Positions 26,428-36,121 of a DNA stretch of 64,000 bases are shown here, piece after piece. Origin of the DNA: Bradyrhizobium sp. CCBAU 51627 (GTDB lineage Bacteria > Pseudomonadota > Alphaproteobacteria > Rhizobiales > Xanthobacteraceae); NCBI RefSeq assembly GCF_028128765.1, contig NZ_LBJG01000024.1, positions 1 through 64,000 on the forward strand, read 5' to 3'. The position numbers and the translations under genes are program-made. The notes below the pieces were generated by a model. It was not told where the DNA came from and did no database searches. It worked only from the letters and a program-made list of their open reading frames with translations. How positions within the stretch are numbered: position 1 is the first letter of the stretch; each line of letters opens with the position of its first letter.

Positions 26428-27666
26428 ATGAGCCTGTATGGTGTTATGCGCACCGGCGTTTCCGGAATGAACGCGCAGTCCAACAAGCTGTCGACGGTCT
26501 CGGACAACATCGCGAACGTCAACACGGTTGGCTACAAGCGGGCTTCGACGGAATTCTCTTCGCTGATCCTGAAGAGCGGTTCCGGCAATTACGACTCCGG
26601 CGCGGTCGAGACCACGGTCCGTTACGCCATCACCGATCGCGGCAATCTCCAGTTCACGACCTCGGCGACGGACCTCGCGGTCCAGGGCAACGGCTTCTTC
26701 GTCGTGCGGGACGCCAACGGCAACAACTTCCTTACCCGTGCCGGCTCGTTCGTGCCTGACAGCACGGGCAATCTCGTCAACACCGCCGGCTTCCAGTTGA
26801 TGGGCTACAACATCCAGAACGGCGCCGCGCCCAACGTTGCAGCCAACGGTTTCGGCAATCTCCAGGTCATCAACGTCAATCAGATGGCGCTCCAAGCTTC
26901 GGCCTCGACCAAGGCGACGGTTGCCGCCAACCTGGCGCCGAGCGCCACCAACCTTACGGCTCCGGCAGGCCCAGCCAATTATACGTCCAAGACGTCAATG
27001 GTGACTTACGACAATATCGGCAATGCCGTGACGCTTGACGTTTATATGGCCCAGACTGCAACGGACACCTGGGATATCCAGGTCTATCAGGGAGGGTCGC
27101 TGCTCGCGCCGACCGGCCCCAGTACCACGTTCACCTTTGACACGACTGCGGCCGGCAAGGGTGCACTGGCCGCAGCGAGCACGAAGTCGCTCTCGTTCAA
27201 CGTCCCCAGTGCCGGCGGTTCGACCTACCCCTTCACGATCGATCTCTCGGCCATGACCCAGGTCGCCTCCAGCTTCGACTTCAAGGCGACAGTCGACGGC
27301 AATGCGCCGTCCGCCGTCGACAAGGTCAGCATCGACTCCAAGGGTGTGGTCACCGCGGTGCTCAAGAACGGCACCCAGTTGCCGAGCTTCCAGGTCGCGC
27401 TCGCCACCGTACCGAGCCCGGACCATCTGACGCCCGAAGTCGGCAACGTCTATTCGCCGAACCTTGACTCCGGAAACGTGCAGGTCGGCCTCGCCGGCCA
27501 GGGCGGTCTCGGAACCATCCAGTCGGGCGCGCTGGAGGATTCCAACGTCGATCTCGCCAACGAATTGACCTCGATGATCGAGGCGCAGCGCGGCTTCACC
27601 GCGAACTCGAAATCGTTCCAGACCGGCGCCGATCTGCTCGACGTCGTCGTCAACCTGAAGCGCTGA
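26428..27666 (+). CDS. flgE: Flagellar hook protein FlgE
   Basis: Hook subunit of 412 aa. The N-terminus has the motifs MRTGVSGMNAQSNKLSTVSDNIANVNTVGYK (in short blocks) and the C-terminus the rod-hook helix SMIEAQRGFTANSKSFQTGADLLDVVVNLKR. AAAGGAG precedes the ATG. The 99-bp gap from the transglycosylase may contain a promoter for the hook-filament block flgE-flgK-flgL-flaF-flbT-flgD. Confidence 0.96.
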   Translation: MSLYGVMRTGVSGMNAQSNKLSTVSDNIANVNTVGYKRASTEFSSLILKSGSGNYDSGAVETTVRYAITDRGNLQFTTSATDLAVQGNGFFVVRDANGNNFLTRAGSFVPDSTGNLVNTAGFQLMGYNIQNGAAPNVAANGFGNLQVINVNQMALQASASTKATVAANLAPSATNLTAPAGPANYTSKTSMVTYDNIGNAVTLDVYMAQTATDTWDIQVYQGGSLLAPTGPSTTFTFDTTAAGKGALAAASTKSLSFNVPSAGGSTYPFTIDLSAMTQVASSFDFKATVDGNAPSAVDKVSIDSKGVVTAVLKNGTQLPSFQVALATVPSPDHLTPEVGNVYSPNLDSGNVQVGLAGQGGLGTIQSGALEDSNVDLANELTSMIEAQRGFTANSKSFQTGADLLDVVVNLKR

Positions 27667-27712
27667 GTCCCTCAGCGCCGTTTGTGGGCAAGAGAACGTT
27701 CAAGAGCACGCC

Positions 27713-29188
27713 ATGTCCCTTACATCAGCCCTCGACTCCGCCCGCTCTTCGCTTATGGCGTCGGGCATCCAGTCGTCGACCATCTCGCGCAACATTGCCG
27801 GCGCCAGCACGACCGGCTATTCGCGCAAGATCACCGTGCTGGACAATCTTCCCGGCGCCGGCGTCTATGTGGCGGCGATCCAGCGCGCGGCCTCGTCGGG
27901 CCTGTACAGCAACGTCCTGACCGCAACCTCCGCGGCGGCCACGCAGAGCGCGATCTATGACGGTCTCCAGAAGATCGCGTCCGCCACGGTGGATGATCCG
28001 CAACTCGACCAGTCGCCGACCGCCCAACTCAATGCGCTGAAGCAGGCGTTGCAGCAATACGCCAACGCGCCTGACAACACCACGCTGGCGCAGGCGGCCG
28101 TTACCTCCGCCAAGGACATGGCGACCGCGCTCAACCAGGCGAGCCAGACCGTGCAGTCGGTCCGCGAAGGCGCGGATGCCGACATGAACATATCGGTCCA
28201 GAACATCAACCAGTTGCTCTCCCAGTTCCAGACCGTCAACACGGCGATCGTGAAGGGAACGATCTCCGGCGACGACGTGACCGATTATCTCGACCAGCGC
28301 GACAACATCGTCTCGAAGCTGTCGCAGGAGGTCGGCGTCACGATGTCGATCCGCACCAACGGCGATGCCGCGCTCTACACCGACAGCGGCGTGGTGCTGT
28401 TCGACAAGACCGCGCGCACCGTCAGCTTCGCCCCGACCACCTCCTATTCGGCCAACTTCACGGGCAATGCGGTCTTCATCGACGGCGTGCCCGTGACCGG
28501 CGCCAATTCCGTGATGCCGATCAAGTCCGGCAAGCTGGCCGGTCTCGCCCAGTTGCGCGACAACGACACGGTCACCTATCAGAGTCAGCTCGACGAAATC
28601 GCCCGCGGCCTGATCAATGCCTTCAAGGAGAGCGATCAATCGGGCGCGTCGCTGCCCGACGTTCCCGGCCTCTTCACCTATCCCGGCGCGCCGGCGATGC
28701 CGGCGAGCGCCACCGTCTCGGTGGGTCTCGCCGCCACGATCTCGGTTGCGGCATCGGTCGACCCGGCGCAGGGTGGCAACCCCAATCTGCTGCGCGACGG
28801 TGCGATCAGCGGCAACGTCGCCTACAAATACAATACAGCGGGCAACGGAGGCTATTCGACACGGCTTCAGCAGCTCATCGGCAACATGGATGCCTCGCAG
28901 CCGTTCGATGCCACGACGCAAGGCAAGCCAAATGGCAGCTTGATCGACTACGCATCGTCATCGACGAGCTGGATCGAAAACCAGCGCAAGACAGCCAACG
29001 ACAACTCCCAGTATCAGAACACACTGCTCAACCGCAGCACGACGGCGCTGTCGAACGTCAGCGGCGTCAACATGGACGACGAGATGTCGTTGATGCTCCA
29101 GGTCGAGCGGACCTATTCGGCGTCGTCGAAGATCATTTCGACCGTCGATCAGATGATGCAGAGCCTGCTGGCCGCCGTGGGGAATTAA
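27713..29188 (+). CDS. flgK: Hook-filament junction protein FlgK
   Basis: First hook-associated protein, 491 aa. The N-terminal motif is SGIQSSTISRNIAGASTTGYSRK and the C-terminus ends in the helical NVSGVNMDDEMSLMLQVERTYSASSKIISTVDQMM region (short blocks). It begins 46 bp after flgE and ends 3 bp before flgL. Confidence 0.94.
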   Translation: MSLTSALDSARSSLMASGIQSSTISRNIAGASTTGYSRKITVLDNLPGAGVYVAAIQRAASSGLYSNVLTATSAAATQSAIYDGLQKIASATVDDPQLDQSPTAQLNALKQALQQYANAPDNTTLAQAAVTSAKDMATALNQASQTVQSVREGADADMNISVQNINQLLSQFQTVNTAIVKGTISGDDVTDYLDQRDNIVSKLSQEVGVTMSIRTNGDAALYTDSGVVLFDKTARTVSFAPTTSYSANFTGNAVFIDGVPVTGANSVMPIKSGKLAGLAQLRDNDTVTYQSQLDEIARGLINAFKESDQSGASLPDVPGLFTYPGAPAMPASATVSVGLAATISVAASVDPAQGGNPNLLRDGAISGNVAYKYNTAGNGGYSTRLQQLIGNMDASQPFDATTQGKPNGSLIDYASSSTSWIENQRKTANDNSQYQNTLLNRSTTALSNVSGVNMDDEMSLMLQVERTYSASSKIISTVDQMMQSLLAAVGN

Positions 29189-29191
29189 GTC

Positions 29192-30238
29192 ATGATGAGC
29201 GCAAACTACATTTCCACCCTGATGTTGTCTTCGTCATTGAGGTATTCGATCACGAACAACCAGGCTGCGCTGAGCAAGGCCTCGACGGAAGCAACCACCG
29301 GCCGCTTCGCCGATGTCGGCCTCGAACTCGGGGCCACGACGGGCGGCGACGTCACCCTGCGGGCGGACCTGAACTTCGCCGACCAGCTGGTCGACACCAA
29401 CGGGCTGGTCGCGGGACGTCTGGATGTGACCCAGGACCGCATCACCCAACTCAGCACGACCGCGACGGATTTCCTCAAGGATCTGATCGCAGCCCGCAGC
29501 ACCGACGGCGGTGGGCGGATCATCCTGCCGCCTGCGTCCTCCAACCTCCAGGATCTGATCGGTGCGCTGAACATCTCCTACAACGGCTCGTATCTGTTCT
29601 CGGGCATCAACACACAGACCCAGCCGATCACGGCTTACACCGCCGGCTCGGCCAGCAAGAACCAGGTCGACAGCGACTTCCTCGCGGCGTTCGGCTTCTC
29701 GCAATCCTCGGCCAGCGTGAGCAGCATTACCCCGGCCCAAATGCAGACGTTTCTCAACACCAGCTTCGACGCCGAATTCACGAGCCCGGCCTGGAACACC
29801 AACTGGTCGACGGCCACCGACCAGGTCATGCAAAGCCGCATCTCGACCACCGAGATCGCCGATACGTCCGTCAGCGCCAACCAGATCGGCTTCCGCAAGC
29901 TCGCCGAGGCCTACACCATGATGGCCGATCTCGGGAACGCGAACCTGAATCAATCGACCTTCCAGGTGGTCGTCGACAAGGCCATCGGCCTCGTCGGCAG
30001 CGCCATCACCGACCTTGCTGCGCTCGGCGGCAGCGTCGGCACGGTCCAGCAGCGGATCACCACCGCGACCGACAAGCTCAAGACGCAGAAGGATATTCTG
30101 AGCAATCAGATCGTCGGCATGGAGAAGGTCGATCCGGCGGAAGCCTCGACGCGGGTCAATGCCTTGCAGACCCAGATCCAGACCGCGCTCGCGCTGACAT
30201 CGCAGCTCCAGAAGATCAGCCTGATCAACTATCTCTGA
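29192..30238 (+). CDS. flgL: Hook-filament junction protein FlgL
   Basis: Second hook-associated, flagellin-like protein of 348 aa. Flagellin-type ends are visible: LRYSITNNQAALSKASTEATTGR near the N-terminus and NALQTQIQTALALTSQLQKISLINYL at the C-terminus. It follows flgK by 3 bp. Confidence 0.93.
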   Translation: MMSANYISTLMLSSSLRYSITNNQAALSKASTEATTGRFADVGLELGATTGGDVTLRADLNFADQLVDTNGLVAGRLDVTQDRITQLSTTATDFLKDLIAARSTDGGGRIILPPASSNLQDLIGALNISYNGSYLFSGINTQTQPITAYTAGSASKNQVDSDFLAAFGFSQSSASVSSITPAQMQTFLNTSFDAEFTSPAWNTNWSTATDQVMQSRISTTEIADTSVSANQIGFRKLAEAYTMMADLGNANLNQSTFQVVVDKAIGLVGSAITDLAALGGSVGTVQQRITTATDKLKTQKDILSNQIVGMEKVDPAEASTRVNALQTQIQTALALTSQLQKISLINYL

Positions 30239-30299
30239 GCTCCGGCGACGGTCGCTCTCAATTCAGTTTCCTGCAATATCCTGCGCAGAGTTGGTCCGC

Positions 30300-30647
30300 A
30301 TGACGTTTGAAGCCTACGAGACGGTCGTTGAAGACAGCGGGTACGAGGCGCGAGGGCGCGAGCGCCAGGCGCTCAGCCTCGGCATCGACCGGTTGGAGCG
30401 GCTCCAGAAGGAGCAGCGCTTCAGCATCGAGGACCAGGTTCAGAGCCTGCTCTACGTCCGGAGGCTATGGACCATCTTCATCGAGGATCTCGCCCACCCG
30501 GAGAACGGGCTGCCCGAGCAACTGCGTGCCGATATCATCTCCATCGGCCTGTGGGTGGTCAAGGAAGCCGATCGTCTGCGTGAAGAACGATCGAACGACG
30601 TGATGCAGCTCGTCGAAATCAACCGCCTGATCCGAGACGCGCTTTAA
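30300..30647 (+). CDS. flaF: Flagellin regulator FlaF
   Basis: Small alphaproteobacterial protein (115 aa) needed for flagellin synthesis or secretion, acting with FlbT after transcription. The ATG at 30300 is preferred over a TTG nine bases earlier because family members begin close to this point (MTFEAYETV). The sequence is helical: ALSLGIDRLERLQKEQRFSIEDQVQSLLYVRRLW. The stop overlaps the flbT start as TAATG. Confidence 0.92.
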   Translation: MTFEAYETVVEDSGYEARGRERQALSLGIDRLERLQKEQRFSIEDQVQSLLYVRRLWTIFIEDLAHPENGLPEQLRADIISIGLWVVKEADRLREERSNDVMQLVEINRLIRDAL

Positions 30648-31057
30648 TGAAGATTTCCCTGCGGGCCGGTGAACGAATCTACATCAACGGTGCGGTGCTG
30701 CGCGTGGATCGCAAGGTCTCGCTCGAGCTCGTCAACGACGTGATGTTCCTGCTCGAAGGGCAGGTGATGCAGGCCTCCGACGCCACCACGGCGATGCGCC
30801 AGCTCTATTTCATCGTCCAGCTCATGCTGATGAACCCGACTGACATCGCCGCCGCGGCCTCGCTCTATGCGCAGCACCACGCGGCACTTCTCGCGGTTTG
30901 CGAGAACCGCGAGATGCTGGACGGTCTCGCGGCGATCGACGAGATGGTCGGCGGCACCCGTTACTTCGAGGCGCTGAAGCGGATCCGAGCGCTGTTTCCG
31001 CTGGAGCAGGCGATCCTTGCCGGCGCCACCACGGAATCCCCATTCAAGGCGGCCTGA
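30647..31057 (+). CDS. flbT: Flagellin mRNA regulator FlbT
   Basis: Post-transcriptional regulator of flagellin expression, 136 aa. The N-terminus KISLRAGERIYINGAVLRVDRKVSLELVNDVMFLLEGQVM (in short blocks) is the family signature. In Caulobacter FlbT acts on the 5' leader of flagellin mRNA, and in bradyrhizobia a lateral-cluster FlbT is reported to be required for lateral flagellin. The triplicated leaders at 15954, 17138 and 18332 are natural candidate targets. It is coupled to flaF by a TAATG overlap. Confidence 0.95.
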   Translation: MKISLRAGERIYINGAVLRVDRKVSLELVNDVMFLLEGQVMQASDATTAMRQLYFIVQLMLMNPTDIAAAASLYAQHHAALLAVCENREMLDGLAAIDEMVGGTRYFEALKRIRALFPLEQAILAGATTESPFKAA

Positions 31058-31071
31058 CAGCGGAGAGCCAC

Positions 31072-31497
31072 ATGAACGTCACCAGCGCGACCGATACCAC
31101 GAGCACGAATTCGACCGGCTCAACGTCATCCACCGGCTTGACCTCGTCGAGCAACGGCGTCGACTATAACACCTTCCTTCAGCTCCTCATCGCCGAGATG
31201 AAGAACCAGGATCCGACCAATCCGACGGATACCTCGCAATATATGAGCCAGTTCGCCCAGCTCTCGACGGTCGAGCAGGCGATGCAAACCAATACCAAGC
31301 TGGATTCGCTGCTGTCCTCCCAGTCCTTGTCGCAGGCGGACGGGCTGATCGGGAAGACCGTCAGCTTCACCGACTCGACCGGAGCGGCCTTCACCGGCAA
31401 GGTCGCCTCGATCTCGATCAACAGCAACGGCTCCGTCGCGACCCTCCAGGACGGCACCAAGGTTGCGGTCGGCCCTGGCCTCACGATCAGCGGCTAG
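31072..31497 (+). CDS. flgD: Hook assembly scaffold FlgD
   Basis: Hook-capping protein. The protein has only 141 aa, the short rhizobial form without the extended FlgD Ig-like/tudor part of enteric proteins (about 230 aa). After a Thr/Ser-rich start comes the signature FLQLLIAEMKNQDPTNPTDTSQYMSQFAQLSTVEQ (in short blocks). GGAG lies upstream of the ATG. fliQ starts 2 bp downstream of the stop. Confidence 0.92.
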   Translation: MNVTSATDTTSTNSTGSTSSTGLTSSSNGVDYNTFLQLLIAEMKNQDPTNPTDTSQYMSQFAQLSTVEQAMQTNTKLDSLLSSQSLSQADGLIGKTVSFTDSTGAAFTGKVASISINSNGSVATLQDGTKVAVGPGLTISG

Positions 31498-31499
31498 CG

Positions 31500-31766
31500 A
31501 TGAACGAGCGGGACGCGCTCGACATCGTCCAGGCGGCGATCTGGACCATCCTCGTCGCCTGCGGACCCGCAGTCGGCGCGGCGATGCTGGTCGGCATCCT
31601 GATCGCACTGATCCAGGCCCTGACCCAGATCCAGGAGGCGACGCTGACCTTCGTTCCGAAGATCATCGTCATTCTCGTTGTCGTGGCCATCTCCGGCTCC
31701 TTCATCGGTGCGCATCTCTCCACTTTTACCGAAATGGTCTATTCGCGGATTGAGCACGGGTTCTGA
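31500..31766 (+). CDS. fliQ: Flagellar export gate protein FliQ
   Basis: Small export-gate subunit of 88 aa with two membrane segments (about residues 13-37 and 53-75). The sequence ALTQIQEATLTFVPKIIVIL between them is the conserved FliQ block. It lies 2 bp after flgD and 78 bp before flhA. Confidence 0.95.
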   Translation: MNERDALDIVQAAIWTILVACGPAVGAAMLVGILIALIQALTQIQEATLTFVPKIIVILVVVAISGSFIGAHLSTFTEMVYSRIEHGF

Positions 31767-31844
31767 TCCGTGGAGGGCCCGGCCACCACCTTCGCGTAAG
31801 CTTTGCGGGGCAGATTGCGGGGCGGACCCTGCTTCCGGTGACCC

Positions 31845-33926
31845 ATGGCCGATACGTTAGCTGCTAGCCTGCCGAACCCGCGACGCTTCGGCGCGGACGC
31901 CTTCTTCGCGGGCGGCATCGTGACCATGCTCACGATCCTGTTCCTGCCGATTCCTCCTGTTCTGATCGACCTCGGCCTTGCCTTCTCGATCGCGCTGTCC
32001 GCGCTTATTCTCATGGTTGCGCTGTGGATCCAGCGGCCGCTCGACTTCTCGGCCTTTCCCACCGTGCTCCTGATCGCGACGATCCTGCGTCTGGCGCTGA
32101 ACATCGCGACCACCCGCCTGATCCTGTCCCGAGGCGGGGAGGGCGAGCAGGCCGCAGGCCACGTCGTCGCCGGTTTCTCGAAATTCGTCATGGGCGGCGA
32201 CTTCGTCATCGGTCTGATCATCTTCGCGATCTTGGTCACGGTGAATTTCGTCGTGATCACCAAGGGTGCGACCCGCATCGCGGAAGTCGGCGCCCGCTTC
32301 ACCCTGGATGCCATCCCCGGCAAGCAGATGGCGATCGACGCTGATCTGTCTGCGGGTCTGATCGACGACAAGGAGGCTCAGCGCCGGCGCCGCGAGCTCG
32401 AGGAAGAGAGCGCATTCTTCGGTGCGATGGACGGTGCCTCGAAGTTCGTCCGTGGCGATGCCATCGCCGGCTTGATCATCACTGCGATCAACATTTTCGG
32501 CGGCATCATCATCGGCGTCACCCATCATGGGCTGACTTTGTCGCGCGCCGCCGACGTCTACACCAAGCTCTCGGTCGGCGACGGCCTGGTGTCGCAGATG
32601 CCGGCGCTGATCGTGTCGCTGTCGGCGGGACTTCTGGTGTCCAAGGGCGGCACCAGGGGCTCGGCCGAGCAGGCGGTGCTGCGGCAGCTCGGCGGGTATC
32701 CGCGCGCCGTGTCAGCGGCTTCCTTGATGATGTTCGTGCTCGCGTTGATGCCGGGGCTGCCGATGCCGCCCTTCGTGCTCCTTGGCAGCGTCATGGCCTT
32801 CGTCGGTTACTCGCTGCCGAAGCGGCAGGCGGCTGCGAAGCAGAAGGAAGACGCGCGCAAGGCCGAAGAGCGCGCGCAGAACGAAGTCAAGGAATCCGTC
32901 AAGGAATCGCTCAAGACCGCCGAGATAGAGCTGTCGCTCGGCAGCCATCTGTCGGTTCATCTGCTCGGTTCGCGCAACGAGCTGGCCCACCGCGTCAGCA
33001 AGATCCGCAAGAAATTCGCCAAGCAGTACGGTTTCGTCATTCCCGAGATCAAACTGTCGGACAATCTATCGATCGATCCCAAGGGCTACCAGATCCGCAT
33101 CCACGACACCCGTGTCGCCCACGGCGAGCTCAGGATCGGCGAGGTGCTGGTGCTGGTGGACAAGGACGGCAAGCCCGACGTGCCCGGTGACGAGGTGATC
33201 GAACCCGCGTTCGGCATGAAGGCGCTGTGGGTGACGGAAGCCTTCACCGAAGAGGTCAAGCGGCAGGGCTGCAAGCCGGTCGACAATCTGTCGGTGCTGC
33301 TTACGCATCTAAGCGAAGTGCTCAGGGCGAATCTCTCCCAGCTTCTGTCCTACAAGGACATGCGCGGACTGCTTGATCGGCTCGAGCCCGAGTACAAGCG
33401 TCTGGTCGACGACCTCTGCCCATCGCAGATCTCCTATTCCGGTCTGCTGGCGATCCTGAAGATCCTGCTGGGCGAGCGGGTGTCGATCCGGAACCTTCAT
33501 CTGATCCTTGAAGCGATTGCCGAGATTGCGCCCCACGTGCGGCGCTCCGAGCAGGTTGCCGAGCATGTGCGGATGCGCCTGGCCCAGCAGATCTGCGGCG
33601 ACCTCTCCGACAACGGCGTGCTCAATGTCCTTCGTCTCGGCAACCGTTGGGATCTCGCCTTCCACCAGAGCCTGAAGCGCGACGGCAAGGGTGATGTCGT
33701 CGAGTTCGATGCCGATCCGCGGCTGATCGAGCAGTTCGCCACCGAAGCGAGCGCCGCGATCCGGAAATTCACCGAAGACGGCACCAGCGTGGTGCTGGCG
33801 GTGACCCCGGAAGCGCGCCCCTTTGTCCGCATGATTCTCGAGCGTGTGTTCCCGACATTGCCGGTCCTCTCGCATGTCGAGGTCGCCCGCAGCGCCGAGA
33901 TCCAGGCGCTCGGAGCCATTTCGTGA
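31845..33926 (+). CDS. flhA: Flagellar export gate protein FlhA
   Basis: Major export-gate protein of 693 aa, normal length. The N-terminal half has about eight membrane segments and the FHIPEP-type region [14 protein letters not shown]...[31 protein letters not shown] (short blocks), with [12 protein letters not shown] in the cytoplasmic loop. The C-terminal cytoplasmic nonameric domain docks chaperone-substrate complexes. Its stop overlaps the fliR GTG start by 4 bp. Confidence 0.96.
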   Translation: MADTLAASLPNPRRFGADAFFAGGIVTMLTILFLPIPPVLIDLGLAFSIALSALILMVALWIQRPLDFSAFPTVLLIATILRLALNIATTRLILSRGGEGEQAAGHVVAGFSKFVMGGDFVIGLIIFAILVTVNFVVITKGATRIAEVGARFTLDAIPGKQMAIDADLSAGLIDDKEAQRRRRELEEESAFFGAMDGASKFVRGDAIAGLIITAINIFGGIIIGVTHHGLTLSRAADVYTKLSVGDGLVSQMPALIVSLSAGLLVSKGGTRGSAEQAVLRQLGGYPRAVSAASLMMFVLALMPGLPMPPFVLLGSVMAFVGYSLPKRQAAAKQKEDARKAEERAQNEVKESVKESLKTAEIELSLGSHLSVHLLGSRNELAHRVSKIRKKFAKQYGFVIPEIKLSDNLSIDPKGYQIRIHDTRVAHGELRIGEVLVLVDKDGKPDVPGDEVIEPAFGMKALWVTEAFTEEVKRQGCKPVDNLSVLLTHLSEVLRANLSQLLSYKDMRGLLDRLEPEYKRLVDDLCPSQISYSGLLAILKILLGERVSIRNLHLILEAIAEIAPHVRRSEQVAEHVRMRLAQQICGDLSDNGVLNVLRLGNRWDLAFHQSLKRDGKGDVVEFDADPRLIEQFATEASAAIRKFTEDGTSVVLAVTPEARPFVRMILERVFPTLPVLSHVEVARSAEIQALGAIS

Positions 33927-34675
33927 TCAGCGGCCTCGCCGACAGCGTGCTCGCCACGTTCATCGTATTCTGCCGTATCGGTGCCTGCCTGATGTTGGTG
34001 CCGGGCTATTCCAGCGTGAACGTCCCGCCGCAGATCCGCCTGTTCGTCGCGCTGGTCACGACGTTCGCGCTGACGCCGATCCTGCTTTCGATCCTGAAGC
34101 CGCTCGTGGATGACGCCTCGCCACCGACGCTGGCGCTGCTGATCGGCACCGAGTTGCTGGTCGGCAGCGTCATCGGCCTTGGCGGGCGTGTGTTCTTCCT
34201 CGCGCTCCAGACCATGCTCGCCGTGATGACGAGCGCGATCGGCCTGAGCAGCATCCCGGGCACGCCGGTCGGGGACACCGATCCGGCGCCCCCCGTGGTG
34301 CCGCTGATGATGGCCGCCGTCACCACGCTGTTCTTCCTGACCGACCAGCACTGGCAGGTCCTGCGCGGGTTGATGAACTCCTACGACGTTTGGCACCCCG
34401 GAGAGAAGTTGAGCGGCGAGATGGCACTGAACCAGCTCGTGAACCGACTGACGGACGCGTTCGTGCTGACACTCCGGATCACCAGCCCCTTCATCGTCTA
34501 CTCCATCGTCGTCAATTTCTCGATCGGTCTCATCAACAAGTTGACGCCGGCGATTCCGGTCTATTTCGTCTCGGTGCCGTTCGTCCTGTTCGGCGGATTC
34601 CTGCTGCTCTACCTCACCAGCGATGAATTGCTGACGCAGTTCATGCTCGGCTTGTCGTCCTGGCTGGCGGGGTGA
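33923..34675 (+). CDS. fliR: Flagellar export gate protein FliR
   Basis: Export-gate subunit of 250 aa with five to six membrane segments. Recognisable blocks are [30 protein letters not shown] and the C-terminal [27 protein letters not shown] (in short blocks). The GTG start overlaps flhA (GTGA). Confidence 0.95.
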   Translation: MISGLADSVLATFIVFCRIGACLMLVPGYSSVNVPPQIRLFVALVTTFALTPILLSILKPLVDDASPPTLALLIGTELLVGSVIGLGGRVFFLALQTMLAVMTSAIGLSSIPGTPVGDTDPAPPVVPLMMAAVTTLFFLTDQHWQVLRGLMNSYDVWHPGEKLSGEMALNQLVNRLTDAFVLTLRITSPFIVYSIVVNFSIGLINKLTPAIPVYFVSVPFVLFGGFLLLYLTSDELLTQFMLGLSSWLAG

Positions 34676-34681
34676 TCGGCT

Positions 34682-35101
34682 ATGGAATCGCGCGCGGACA
34701 AGCTCAGTCGCATCGTCTCGCTGGTGAAGCTCCAGCTGCGGCTGTCTGAATGGCAGCTCGCGCAATTGCGGCAGCAGCAGCAGGCCATGCAGGATGAGCA
34801 GGCGTGGCTGGTGGGAACTCTGAACGAAGGCAAGGCGCCGGCGGGATCGTCGAGCGCCTCGATCGCCCGGCGCCTCAACAGGACGAGCGTCGGCGCAAGC
34901 GCCGTGCAGGAGCGGGCTTCGATGCAACTCGACAAGGTCCGCTCGGAGACGCGCCGCGTAAAGCAGCTCGAGGAGGTCGCCAAGGTGGCGCTCGCCCACA
35001 AGGTGCGCGACGCCGAGAAGCGGTCGCTCGAGGACATGACGGGGACATACGCCGCCGTGCGCGATTTGACGCGGCGGCCAGCCAGCCGGAACGAGACATG
35101 A
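34682..35101 (+). CDS. fliJ: FliJ-like coiled-coil protein
   Basis: A 139-aa, highly charged, helical protein with no signal peptide. Residues about 8-45 (SRIVSLVKLQLRLSEWQLAQLRQQQQAMQ) and 80-120 are predicted coiled coils, fitting a FliJ-type export chaperone that works with FliI. No other fliJ candidate was seen in the cluster. The call rests on size, coiled coil and position between fliR and the rod-binding gene. It begins 6 bp after fliR and overlaps the next gene as ATGA. Confidence 0.6.
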   Translation: MESRADKLSRIVSLVKLQLRLSEWQLAQLRQQQQAMQDEQAWLVGTLNEGKAPAGSSSASIARRLNRTSVGASAVQERASMQLDKVRSETRRVKQLEEVAKVALAHKVRDAEKRSLEDMTGTYAAVRDLTRRPASRNET

Positions 35102-35562
35102 TCGTGACACCGACATCCGACCTCGTTCTCGACGTCCTCGACGCGGCCGATCCTGTGGCGCAACGCGCGGCAACGGCGAAACTCGATGCGCTGAAATCGT
35201 CGAATACCGATTTTGCCGCCACGATGGACGCGGCCAGCAAGGCGGCAGATCAATCGACCGCAAGCGTCGCCGAGGCGCAATCGGGCCTGGTGAACGGGCC
35301 ACCGGTGCAGGTGATCAAGAAGCCCGGCCCCGACGAGGTCTATCGCAAGTTCGAAGCCTTCATCCTCCAGACCTTCGTCGAAACGATGCTACCGAAGGAG
35401 TCGGAGGAAGTATTTGGCAAGGGCACAGCCGGCGGCATCTGGAAATCGATGCTGGCCGAGCAGCTTGGCGCCCAGCTTGCGAAGGGCAAGGGGATCGGAA
35501 TTGCCAAGCAGCTCGCGGCCGCGCATCCGGCGCGCCCGGATGCGACGGGCAAGGCCGGATGA
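35098..35562 (+). CDS. flgJ: Rod-binding protein, FlgJ N-domain only
   Basis: A 154-aa protein matching the rod-binding half of FlgJ: residues about 78-135 read PDEVYRKFEAFILQTFVETMLPKESEEVFGKGTAGGIWKSMLAEQLG (in short blocks). It probably acts as rod cap or scaffold in the periplasm. The muramidase half is absent; a separate transglycosylase is encoded at 25744-26328. The ATG overlaps the fliJ-like stop. Confidence 0.85.
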   Translation: MIVTPTSDLVLDVLDAADPVAQRAATAKLDALKSSNTDFAATMDAASKAADQSTASVAEAQSGLVNGPPVQVIKKPGPDEVYRKFEAFILQTFVETMLPKESEEVFGKGTAGGIWKSMLAEQLGAQLAKGKGIGIAKQLAAAHPARPDATGKAG

Positions 35563-35605
35563 TGAATCCAGACATAGATGACGAAAGTTGAGGGGTGAAT
35601 TTGCT

Positions 35606-36121
35606 ATGCAGGTAGAACAATGTGCGACGGCCCCGGTGATGGAGCAGCCGGTCGTGGACATCGAGGTCGAGGTTGCGCCGGGCGGGGTTCTGCTGCCCGC
35701 CCTCCTGCCTAGTGGCAGCGACGTGACACCCGACGATGCTGAAGCGGCAGGGGCGGAGGCGACGCGGTCCGAGGAGATCCGCGGCCTGCTGGCCGCGATT
35801 CGGCGGCTCGAAACCATCGTCGTGGAAGAGACCACTGCGCTCACGACAGGGCAGAAGGTCGATTTCGATGACTTCAGCGCCCGGAAAAGCCGAAGCATGC
35901 TCGAATTCGTCCGCCTGATGCGGGCTCGGATGCATCTCGGCGGTGAAACCGAGATCACCGAGGAAATCCGCCGGCTGCGCGAGAAGCTGGAGCGAAATCG
36001 CTCTCTCCTCGAGATGCACTACGACGCGGTGCGCGAGGTCGCGGCCATTATCGTCAAGGCGATCAAGGATGCCGAGTCGGACGGCACCTATACCGGTCGT
36101 GCAGCGCGAGATACAAAATGA
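35606..36121 (+). CDS. Unassigned flagellar-cluster protein, FlgN-like candidate
   Basis: A 171-aa cytoplasmic protein. The ATG at 35606 follows GAGGGG with 10-nt spacing. The N-terminal about 55 residues are acidic and low complexity. Residues about 55-165 are helical (LLAAIRRLETIVVEETTALTTGQ...LREKLERNRSLLEMHYDAVREVAAIIVKAIKDAE), a layout reminiscent of FlgN-type export chaperones for FlgK/FlgL. This is inference; no signature motif proves it. It is 43 bp after the FlgJ-like gene and overlaps the next gene by 4 bp. Confidence 0.6.
   Translation: MQVEQCATAPVMEQPVVDIEVEVAPGGVLLPALLPSGSDVTPDDAEAAGAEATRSEEIRGLLAAIRRLETIVVEETTALTTGQKVDFDDFSARKSRSMLEFVRLMRARMHLGGETEITEEIRRLREKLERNRSLLEMHYDAVREVAAIIVKAIKDAESDGTYTGRAARDTK

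Noticed and set aside
33497..35302. A 601-codon minus-strand open frame
   Set aside because: It is antisense to flhA, fliR and the fliJ-like gene, with low-complexity Arg/Gln-rich translation and no recognised motifs.
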